A stretch of DNA of 23,944 bases from an uncultured Ruminococcus sp. Its GTDB lineage: Bacteria; Bacillota; Clostridia; Oscillospirales; Ruminococcaceae. This document shows, in pieces, positions 6,420 through 11,815 of the stretch; positions within the stretch are counted from its first letter, which is position 1, and every line of letters begins with the position of its first letter. Location: positions 1 to 23,944 of the forward strand of contig URTF01000032.1 in NCBI GenBank assembly GCA_900550695.1, read 5' to 3'. The notes beneath the pieces are model-generated. The model saw only the letters and a program-made list of their open reading frames with translations, did not search any database and was not told the DNA's origin. A program made the position numbers and the translations under genes.

Positions 6420-7155
6420 ACTTTCTCTTCTTAGCAGCGATTGCAGCAGCGCCTGCAACAGCCATTACGCCAACGATTGCAGCAGCGGAAGCGTTGCCTG
6501 TAGCTGTAGCTGTTGTAGCAGCAGTATCAGCAGCGGGAGCTTCTTCGGCTGTATCAGCTGTAGCTTCAGCAGCACCTGCATAAGCCTTCTGTGCGATCTC
6601 GTTTCCGTCAGCATCGAAGAACTTGAGGTCGGAAATTGCAACAGTCATAGCTGTGATCGCTTCGTGGTTGGACCAATCCATGAATACGAGCTCGCTGTCA
6701 GCAGCAAGAGTTTCTGTAGGAAGAAGGAACTTAGCATCGTCCTGAGCTGTATAAGTTGTGTTAGCCCAGTATGCGTTTCCGTCATCATCATAATCAGGGC
6801 TGATCCAGTAGCCTGTGGAATTCTTGCAGCCGAAATATGTGCCGCCGCCTACGCCGTTTCCTGCAGCTGTGCCCTCAGGAATTGTGTAAGTTACTGTCCA
6901 GGTAGCAGACTTAACGTTTGCAAGGTCAGCATCTTCGAGAAGATCGCCTGCAACAACACGGAGCTTTGCAGCAGTGCCGTCAGCTGTAGCTGTGAATTCA
7001 GCCTTGTCTTCGCTTGTGGAAATAACACTTACTGTGTTTGGGTCATTGTCAGCGTAGCTTGCGTTTGCCCAGTTTGTAGCATTTGCTGCAACAGCAAGAA
7101 GAGATGCTGTCATTGCAACGGCTGCAACGCTTGAAATTACTCTTTTCATGTTCAT
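6418..7155 (-). CDS. Exported protein with TGN-type C-terminal anchor (paralogue 3)
   Basis: This 245-residue protein has a signal peptide (MNMKRVISSVAAVAMTASLL, cleavage near ANA). A domain of about 170 residues contains strands and aromatic clusters (AKLRVVAGDLLED, KSATWTVTYTIPEG, GGGTYFGCKNSTGYWISPDY, VAISDLKFFDADGNEI), consistent with a ligand-binding beta-sandwich; no known family is recognised. A short Ala/Thr/Glu linker precedes the tail TATGNASAAAIVGV...AAIAAKKRK. The start at 7155 has GGAGG 8 nt upstream; an upstream TTG overlaps this site and is not used. It is the first gene of the three-gene operon, directly behind the extended -10 promoter at 7219-7247. Confidence 0.8.
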   Translation of the reverse strand: MNMKRVISSVAAVAMTASLLAVAANATNWANASYADNDPNTVSVISTSEDKAEFTATADGTAAKLRVVAGDLLEDADLANVKSATWTVTYTIPEGTAAGNGVGGGTYFGCKNSTGYWISPDYDDDGNAYWANTTYTAQDDAKFLLPTETLAADSELVFMDWSNHEAITAMTVAISDLKFFDADGNEIAQKAYAGAAEATADTAEEAPAADTAATTATATGNASAAAIVGVMAVAGAAAIAAKKRK

Positions 7156-7218
7156 TTTGTTTACCTCCAATATTTGCGGTACTGTATTTTTATTGTCAGT
7201 CCGCCATTTTCACTGCTA

Positions 7219-7247
7219 ATTATAACATTTTAGCATAAAATAAACAA
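7219..7247 (-). promoter_or_regulatory. Promoter of the three-gene exported-protein operon
   Basis: On the minus strand there is a -35 TTGTTT (7242-7247), a 17-nt spacer and a -10 TATAAT (7219-7224) with an extended TGT before it. The start codon at 7155 lies about 57 nt after the predicted transcription start. A terminator from the preceding gene lies upstream at 7375-7413, so this promoter is needed for the operon. Confidence 0.82.
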
Positions 7248-7374
7248 CCGCCAAACTGAATAAAACTTATTTTAATTTTTTAGTGCTTTTTACAAAAACG
7301 GCAAAAAACGTTTCGACAATTGCTACCGAATGTATAATATTTTACAGTATTTACAATTTGATATATGCTTTTTT

Positions 7375-7413
7375 ATAAAAAAAGAGTACCGAACGTTTTC
7401 GTTCGATACTCTT
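7375..7413 (-). terminator. Intrinsic terminator of paralogue 4
   Basis: On the minus strand a 14-bp stem with one wobble pair (AAGAGTATCGAACG with CGTTCGGTACTCTT) and an AAAA loop are followed by a T run. The hairpin is at 7382-7413, 26 nt after the stop at 7440. Confidence 0.92.
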
Positions 7414-7439
7414 GGATAATTTCTTATTTTGAAGTGAAA

Positions 7440-8165
7440 TTACTTTCTCTTCTTAGCAGCGATTGCAGCTACGCCTGCAGCAGCCATTACAGCAGCGATC
7501 ATAGCAGCGGAAGCATTGCCTGTAGCTGTGGAAGTTGTTTCTGTTGTTGCAGCAGCATCTGTTGTTTCAGCTGTGTCAGCGGTTGTGTCAGCAGCTGCGT
7601 CAACGCCTGTGCCTGCAACTGTAAATGTTACTTCGATATCGTTTGTAGCAGTTTCGAGACAGGAAGCATCAATCATTCTTGCTGTCTTGCTCATAACGTC
7701 GCCATCAGCAGCACGGCAGTCAACTGCACCGTCATCGGAAACATCTTCGTTAGGAGTGTTCCACTCATTGTAGAGGTTTACTCTTGTTGTAAGACCTACA
7801 CCGTCAGCAGAGCATGTATAGCCTTCTCCGATCTTCTGCTCAACGCCGTTGATCTTGATGGAGTCAACTGTTACTGTGTATGTACGGTTGAAAACTGTTT
7901 CGCCGTTCTTGATCTCGAGAGCGTTGAACTGACCGATGTTTATGCCGTCAGCGCCTGTCATGGAAACAGTGTATGTGCCATCGCCTGTGATCTGAACGTT
8001 TTCCCATGTAGCGTCAAATTCGCTCCAGTCGGAAAGGTTGATGTTGAGGTAAGCTGTACCGTCAGCAAGGGAATCTGTGTTCTGAGCAGCGAATGCGCTT
8101 ACTGCCATTGTGGATACTGCAACTGCAGCTGCTGCGATAGCAGCAACGATCTTTTTAATGTTCAT
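7440..8165 (-). CDS. Exported protein with TGN-type C-terminal anchor (paralogue 4)
   Basis: This 241-residue protein has a signal peptide (MNIKKIVAAIAAAAVAVSTM, cleavage near AFA, residue 27). An extracellular domain of about 165 residues follows, starting TAYLNINLSDWSEFDATWEN and continuing GDGTYTVSMTG, VTVDSIKINGVEQ, TRVNLYNEWNTPNEDVSDDG and a final strand DIEVTFTV. I have a memory of such DW..F..W...I.GDGTYTVS modules in secreted proteins of gut Clostridia, probably sugar-binding, but cannot name a family. The Thr/Ala linker ends in TGNASAA + helix + KKRK. It has its own GGAGG ribosome site and terminator (7375-7413), so it is transcribed separately from the three-gene operon. An upstream TATAAT (about 8222-8230, minus strand) lacks a convincing -35. 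Confidence 0.82.
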   Translation of the reverse strand: MNIKKIVAAIAAAAVAVSTMAVSAFAAQNTDSLADGTAYLNINLSDWSEFDATWENVQITGDGTYTVSMTGADGINIGQFNALEIKNGETVFNRTYTVTVDSIKINGVEQKIGEGYTCSADGVGLTTRVNLYNEWNTPNEDVSDDGAVDCRAADGDVMSKTARMIDASCLETATNDIEVTFTVAGTGVDAAADTTADTAETTDAAATTETTSTATGNASAAMIAAVMAAAGVAAIAAKKRK

Positions 8166-8299
8166 GATGTTATTCCTCCATAAAATTAATTGTTCTCATC
8201 TTTTCCTCTGATGAGCTTAAACCTATTATACTACATTCGACTAACAAAATCTATATCAAAAATGCAAAAAATAATAACGTTTTCATTATGCTATTTTTA

Positions 8300-8336
8300 C
8301 AAAAAGAAACAGCCGCCCGAAAGATCGGACGGCTGT
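8300..8336 (-). terminator. Intrinsic terminator of the Asp-rich NPSTG gene
   Basis: On the minus strand a 12-bp stem (ACAGCCGTCCGA with TCGGGCGGCTGT, one wobble) and a 4-nt loop are followed by TTCTTTTTG. The hairpin is at 8309-8336, 37 nt after the stop at 8374. Confidence 0.92.
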
Positions 8337-8373
8337 GATACGCTTTTATAAAGCCTTTTCTGTAATCGGATGA

Positions 8374-8751
8374 TTACTTGGAAGCCTTCTTAGCAACTAC
8401 AGCTGCAGCAGCAAGAGCTACAGGGATAACTGCGAGAGCGATAGGAGCGTTGCCTGTGCTGGGGTTTTCAGCAGCTGTATCATCAGCAGCTGTATCGTCA
8501 TCAGCATCAACGTCAGCGTCAACATCAGCATCAACGTCAGCGTCATCATCAGCATCAACGTCAGCATCGTCATCAGCGTCAACATCATCGTCAACGTCTG
8601 TGTCGTCGTCTACTGTATCGGATACTTCTGTTTCTGTATCATCGAGGTCAGCTCCGTCATCTTCAATGCCGGCAGCAGAAACTGTAAGGCTGAGCATAGA
8701 TGCAGCCATTGCGCAAGCTGCGATTGCAGCGAGAATCTTCTTCATTTTCAT
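8374..8751 (-). CDS. Small exported Asp-rich repeat protein with NPSTG sorting-type signal
   Basis: This 125-residue protein has a signal peptide (MKMKKILAAIAACAMAASML, cleavage after VSA, residue 26). About 65 residues follow that are nearly all Asp, Ala, Val and Thr in short DVDADDDADVDA-like repeats, then ENPSTGNAPIA, a hydrophobic helix and the basic end KKASK. NPSTG followed by a helix and lysines is the layout of a sortase substrate. The acidic repeat could bind calcium or act as a charged wall-spanning stalk (inference). Cys13 sits in an IAAC stretch that faintly resembles a lipobox, but the hydrophobic run before it is too short. The start at 8751 has GGAGG upstream; an in-frame ATG five codons earlier overlaps that site. 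It is flanked by its own promoter and terminator. Confidence 0.84.
   Translation of the reverse strand: MKMKKILAAIAACAMAASMLSLTVSAAGIEDDGADLDDTETEVSDTVDDDTDVDDDVDADDDADVDADDDADVDADVDADVDADDDTAADDTAAENPSTGNAPIALAVIPVALAAAAVVAKKASK
8490..8605 (-). repeat. Short DNA repeats coding for the Asp/Ala/Val stalk
   Basis: Within the NPSTG gene, units such as tcagcatcaacgtcagcg recur in tandem with small variations (GAC/GAT GCT GAC GTT type codons). Similar runs occur in the linker of the gene at 4721-5578 (about 4895-4935). Such repeats can expand or contract by slippage. Confidence 0.7.
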
Positions 8752-8782
8752 TGTTGTTTCCTCCATTTAAGTTATTTTAATC

Positions 8783-8805
8783 ATCACAATCATCATCATT
8801 GTGAT
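8783..8805. promoter_or_regulatory. Palindrome in the 5' leader of the NPSTG gene
   Basis: A perfect 8-bp inverted repeat, ATCACAAT (8783-8790) and ATTGTGAT (8798-8805), with a 7-nt spacer lies between the -10 element (8815-8820) and the ribosome site. The predicted start of transcription falls at about its outer edge, so it could be an operator or a 5'-end hairpin that stabilises the mRNA. Confidence 0.5.
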
Positions 8806-8814
8806 TATGCTGAT

Positions 8815-8842
8815 ATTATAACATAGTCTGCTCAAAATTCAA
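8815..8842 (-). promoter_or_regulatory. Promoter of the NPSTG gene
   Basis: On the minus strand there is a -35 TTGAAT (8837-8842), a 16-nt spacer and a -10 TATAAT (8815-8820) with an extended TGT. It lies about 64 nt before the start codon. Confidence 0.75.
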
Positions 8843-9047
8843 AGCATTATTCTGACGTATTTTTTCTTTATTTTTGCTTTCTTTTTTGGCAATTTAGCCA
8901 AATTGGGTCAATTTGATATGTTAAATGATTAAAATTCGGTTACAACGGTAAAATCTGTGTAATTTCTCAAATCGTTTACATTACCCTTTGTATAATTGCC
9001 TGAAACTATAAATTTTTGTAATATTTTGCGCTGAAGCTCAAAACCTA

Positions 9048-9076
9048 TTGACACCGGCTGTGGTTTATGATATAAT
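9048..9076 (+). promoter_or_regulatory. Exact-consensus promoter with no gene directly after it
   Basis: TTGACA (9048-9053), 17-nt spacer, TATAAT (9071-9076): both hexamers match the sigma-A consensus at all positions. Transcription should begin near 9083. No ORF with a ribosome site follows; the next structures are the hairpin at 9207-9230 and the terminator at 9401-9430. Confidence 0.8.
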
Positions 9077-9206
9077 AACTGTTTACAAAATATTATGTCA
9101 TTGTCGGTTTTGCAATTATATTACACAAGTTAAAGCTCATTTTATCCTCATATTCTAAACTTTTCTACACTCCGAACAACAAAATGCCCAAAACTGATAT
9201 AAATTA

Positions 9207-9230
9207 GTATGATTGTTTGTGCAATCATAC
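9207..9230 (+). repeat. 9-bp hairpin with the TTTGTGCAATCA motif
   Basis: GTATGATTG (9207-9215) and CAATCATAC (9222-9230) enclose a 6-nt loop. A-rich sequence and then a T run (from about 9239) follow, so it is at best a weak terminator for a transcript from 9083. Its right half (9216-9235) matches 1240-1259 at 19 of 20 positions. Confidence 0.6.
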
Positions 9231-9257
9231 AAAAAATGTTTTTTTATCCAAAAACTG

Positions 9258-9286
9258 TTGACGTACAGAAACTTATGGTTTATAAT
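9258..9286 (+). promoter_or_regulatory. Promoter of the candidate small RNA
   Basis: TTGACG (9258-9263), 17-nt spacer, TATAAT (9281-9286). The expected start, 9292-9293, coincides with the first base of a 5' stem (GATGTTA). No ORF with a ribosome site follows before the terminator at 9401-9430. Confidence 0.82.
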
Positions 9287-9292
9287 AATAAC

Positions 9293-9430
9293 GATGTTAG
9301 AATTCTTCTAAATTCTATTTTTAAAATGTTTAACATCCGTTTTGTTGTCTCCTTTCTTTTGTTCTACACATATTTATCTTATTTCAATTCATTTCACCTT
9401 TGCAGGACACCGTTGTCCTGCATTTTTTTT
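9293..9430 (+). ncRNA. Candidate trans-acting small RNA, about 138 nt
   Basis: A near-consensus promoter and a strong intrinsic terminator delimit this unit. The 5' end can fold: GATGTTA (9293-9299) pairs perfectly with TAACATC (9331-9337), and inside it TAGAATT can pair with AATTCTA. A pyrimidine-rich, apparently unpaired stretch of about 60 nt follows (9338-9400). It contains TCTCCTTTC (9348-9356), complementary to a Shine-Dalgarno core. The 3' end is a 9-bp GC-containing hairpin plus eight T. This layout (5' stem-loop, C/U-rich seed, terminator) is that of base-pairing regulatory RNAs in Firmicutes. It matches no family I know. It is an inference from sequence; a cis-acting leader is unlikely because metG has its own promoter downstream. 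Confidence 0.6.
9401..9430 (+). terminator. Strong intrinsic terminator upstream of metG
   Basis: TGCAGGACA (9401-9409) and TGTCCTGCA (9414-9422) form a perfect 9-bp stem with loop CCGT, followed by eight T. It ends the candidate small RNA before the metG promoter. Confidence 0.92.
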
Positions 9431-9447
9431 GCATTTTTATATCATGC

Positions 9448-9476
9448 TTGATTTTTTATATATAATATGGTATAAT
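9448..9476 (+). promoter_or_regulatory. Promoter of metG
   Basis: TTGATT (9448-9453), 17-nt spacer, TATAAT (9471-9476). The start codon at 9516 follows a leader of about 33 nt that contains the GGGAGG ribosome site (9501-9506). This makes attenuation by the upstream terminator improbable. Confidence 0.82.
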
Positions 9477-9515
9477 ATGAGCGAAAAACTTGATTTTTAC
9501 GGGAGGATAAAGTTT

Positions 9516-11453
9516 ATGCCAAAGAAACCTTTTTATATCACGACCCCGATCTATTACCCATCGGGAAATCCGCACATCGGACACTGCTACACGACCGTTG
9601 CCTGCGATACTATTGCACGATACAAGCGTATGCAGGGCTATGATGTTATGTTCCTCACCGGAACGGACGAGCACGGTCAGAAGATCGAAGAAAAAGCTAA
9701 GGCAGCGGGAGTTACTCCAAAGGAATACGTTGATGAGATCGTAAAGACCTTCAAAAAGCTTTGGGAATGTATGGGCATCAGCTACGACCGCTATATCCGC
9801 ACGACTGACGATTACCACGTTGAGGCTGTACAGAAAATCTTCAAGGAGCTTTACGACAGAGGATACATTTATAAGGGCGAATATGTCGGAAAATACTGTA
9901 CTCCGTGCGAAAGCTTCTGGACAGAATCCCAGCTCGTTGACGGCAAATGCCCCGAGTGCGGAAGAGATGTTATCGAAGCTAAGGAAGAGGCTTACTTCTT
10001 CAAAATGTCGCCGTTTGCAGACCGCATCGAGAAGCTTCTCACAGAAACAGACTACCTCCGCCCAAAGACAAGAGCTACCGAGCTTGTAAACAACTTCATC
10101 AAGCCGGGTCTTGAAGATCTCTGCGTTTCGAGAACGAGCTTCAAGTGGGGTATCCCGATAACTTTCGACCCGAACCACGTTATTTATGTTTGGATAGACG
10201 CACTTTCCAACTATATTACAGCTCTCGGCTATCAGAACAGCGCACACAACGACTATGACAAGTATTGGCCTGCCGATGTCCACATGGTCGCAAAGGATAT
10301 CATGCGTTTCCACGCTATCATCTGGCCCGCAATGCTTATGGCACTCGACCTGCCGCTCCCGAAGCACCTTGCGGTTCATGGCTGGATAACTTTCAACGGA
10401 CAGAAGATGAGCAAATCGCTCGGCAATGTCGTTGACCCGTTCGTTTTGAGCGAACGCTACGGCGCAGACGCTATCCGTTACCACATTATGCGTGAAATGG
10501 CTCTCGGCGCAGACAGCGCATTCTCCAACGAGATAATGATAAACCGCATCAACTCCGACCTTGCGAACGGACTTGGAAACCTCGTTTCGAGAACCGTTGC
10601 AATGACGCTCAAATATTTTGACGGCACACTTCCGACCGAAAAGCAGAGCGGCGAATTTGACGATGAGCTTATCGCCGAAGCAACATCGCTCCTTGCAAAG
10701 GTCGATGACTGCGTTGAAAACACAAGACTTCAGGACGCACTTATCGCAATTTTCAAGGTAGTTTCACGCTCAAACAAGTACATTGACGAAACCACACCTT
10801 GGATCCTTGCAAAGGACGAAGCAAACAAGCCAAGACTTGCGGCTGTTCTTTACAATCTGCTCGATACAATAAGGATCATCTCCGCAGTTCTCGCTCCGTT
10901 TATGCCTGCAACAATGCCAAAGGTTTGGGAGCAGATCGGCGCTTCCGAGGACGATGTAAAGTATGAGAACCTCGGCAGGTTCGGCGTTCTCCCTGCAAAT
11001 GTTACCGTAAAGAAGGGCGATCTCCTCTTCCCGAGAATTGACGTTGAAAAGGAAATTGACGAACTCAATACTCTTATCAAGTCCAACGCTCCTGCTGAGG
11101 AAGAAGCTTCAAATGTCGTTCCTCTCTCCGATATCATTTCAATTGACGATTTCGGAAAGGTAGACCTCCGAGTTGCGGAAGTTAAGGAATGTGAGAAAGT
11201 TCCGAAGGCTAAGAAGCTCCTCAAACTTCAGCTCGATGACGGAATGGGCGGCAGACAGGTAGTTTCGGGCATCGCAAAATGGTATCAGCCCGAGGATCTT
11301 ATCGGAAAGAAAGTTATCGTAGTAGCAAACCTCTCGCCTGCTAAGCTCTGCGGCGTAGAGAGCGAGGGAATGATCGTTGCCGCTGATGTCGGTGAAGATG
11401 CAAGGGTAATTTTCATCGACAAGGACGTTCCGAACGGAGCAAAGCTTAGATAA
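9516..11453 (+). CDS. metG: Methionine-tRNA ligase with C-terminal tRNA-binding domain
   Basis: This 645-residue class I aminoacyl-tRNA synthetase charges tRNA-Met in the cytoplasm. Visible motifs: HIGH at residues 20-23, zinc-knuckle cysteines C128-x2-C131 and C145-x2-C148, KMSKS at 297-301, the anticodon-binding helical domain (about 390-520) and a C-terminal OB-fold EMAP/Trbp domain (about 540-645: DFGKVDLRVAEV, VVSGIAKWY, GVESEGMIVAA). The domain order and length fit the single-chain bacterial MetG type. The start at 9516 follows GGGAGG with 9-nt spacing; a longer in-frame extension to 9342 would run through the promoter and terminator. It is monocistronic with its own promoter. Its 3' end runs into a palindromic repeat element. 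Confidence 0.98.
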   Translation: MPKKPFYITTPIYYPSGNPHIGHCYTTVACDTIARYKRMQGYDVMFLTGTDEHGQKIEEKAKAAGVTPKEYVDEIVKTFKKLWECMGISYDRYIRTTDDYHVEAVQKIFKELYDRGYIYKGEYVGKYCTPCESFWTESQLVDGKCPECGRDVIEAKEEAYFFKMSPFADRIEKLLTETDYLRPKTRATELVNNFIKPGLEDLCVSRTSFKWGIPITFDPNHVIYVWIDALSNYITALGYQNSAHNDYDKYWPADVHMVAKDIMRFHAIIWPAMLMALDLPLPKHLAVHGWITFNGQKMSKSLGNVVDPFVLSERYGADAIRYHIMREMALGADSAFSNEIMINRINSDLANGLGNLVSRTVAMTLKYFDGTLPTEKQSGEFDDELIAEATSLLAKVDDCVENTRLQDALIAIFKVVSRSNKYIDETTPWILAKDEANKPRLAAVLYNLLDTIRIISAVLAPFMPATMPKVWEQIGASEDDVKYENLGRFGVLPANVTVKKGDLLFPRIDVEKEIDELNTLIKSNAPAEEEASNVVPLSDIISIDDFGKVDLRVAEVKECEKVPKAKKLLKLQLDDGMGGRQVVSGIAKWYQPEDLIGKKVIVVANLSPAKLCGVESEGMIVAADVGEDARVIFIDKDVPNGAKLR

Positions 11454-11815
11454 TGCGTAATTCGTAATGCGTAATGCGTAATTATTTTGCTTCGCATATT
11501 GGTCACAAATCACGAAATTACGGCGGATTTTCTGTAGGGGACGGGTCACCCGTCCCGTGCCGCAAGGCGTTCCATAATAAACAAGAACCTGTTTTCAAAG
11601 ATTCTGATTCTTTGAAAACAGGTTCTTGTTATTTGCGAAAAATAAATTTTGTATGCCGAAAAATCGCTTCGCGATTCGGGACGGGAAACCCGTCCCCTAC
11701 GGAGAATTTACCTAAAATACAAGGTTTTTGACGGGCGGATATTGAATCCGCCCCTACGATTTTACAGTATTTTGCGGAAAAATATAATTACGCATTACGC
11801 ATTAAGCATTATGCA
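11454..11815. mobile_element. Nested palindromic MITE-like repeat element
   Basis: Perfect 20-bp terminal inverted repeats, AATGCGTAATGCGTAATTAT (11466-11485) and its complement (11784-11803), bound an element of about 338 bp between the converging 3' ends of metG and htrA. Inside are: GTAGGGGACGGG-type arms in inverted orientation (about 11534-11556 and 11679-11701), each also a local hairpin; a central 21-bp perfect stem (11581-11601 with 11609-11629, 7-nt loop); and a GGGCGGAT/ATCCGCCC hairpin (11733-11753). Extra GCGTAAT copies lie at both edges. There is no transposase. Spurious translations of such repeats (NYALRITNYAL) are common in databases. It may be moved in trans or act as a bidirectional terminator. 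Confidence 0.8.
11581..11629. repeat. Central 21-bp stem-loop of the repeat element
   Basis: The two arms (11581-11601, 11609-11629) are perfectly complementary and each starts or ends with ACAAGAACCTG or its complement. The loop is TTCTGAT. No T run follows on either strand, so it is not a standard terminator, although it may still stop or protect the converging metG and htrA transcripts. Confidence 0.8.

Larger units (their letters stand above)
8843..9515. other. Long intergenic region upstream of metG
   Basis: No convincing protein gene lies here. It holds three plus-strand promoters (9048-9076, 9258-9286, 9448-9476), a hairpin at 9207-9230, and a strong terminator at 9401-9430. The part 8843-9047 is AT-rich and shows only a weak inverted repeat (TTGGC/GCCAA, 8886-8901). 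No T-box (TGGNACCGCG) or SAM-riboswitch-like core was seen, and metG has its own promoter after the terminator. Confidence 0.7.

Noticed and set aside
6364..7134. Long Cys/Ser-rich plus-strand ORFs at 6364-7134 and 7365-8183, and Ser/Ala-rich ones near 4794 and 8378
   Set aside because: They are antisense shadows of the Ala/Thr/Asp-rich exported-protein genes, whose signal peptides, tails and ribosome sites are clear.
8490..8605. Regular short repeats as a CRISPR-like array
   Set aside because: The repeats are in-frame Asp/Ala/Val codons inside the NPSTG gene with no unique spacers.
8708..8751. Lipoprotein signal (IAAC) in the Asp-rich protein
   Set aside because: The hydrophobic stretch before the Cys is too short, and a normal signal peptidase I site (VSA) follows.
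9083..9430. T-box or other riboswitch controlling metG
   Set aside because: No TGGNACCGCG motif or specifier-loop structure was seen, and metG has its own promoter after the terminator.
9209..9451. 80-aa plus-strand ORF upstream of metG
   Set aside because: It begins inside a hairpin, has no ribosome site, and runs across a promoter and a strong terminator.
9456..10484. 342-aa minus-strand ORF opposite metG
   Set aside because: Shadow of metG, which has all its catalytic motifs on the plus strand.
11139..11549. Minus-strand ORF with NYALRITNYAL at its start side, and the plus-strand ORF at 11474-11731
   Set aside because: Both are translations of the palindromic repeat element, a well-known source of spurious proteins.
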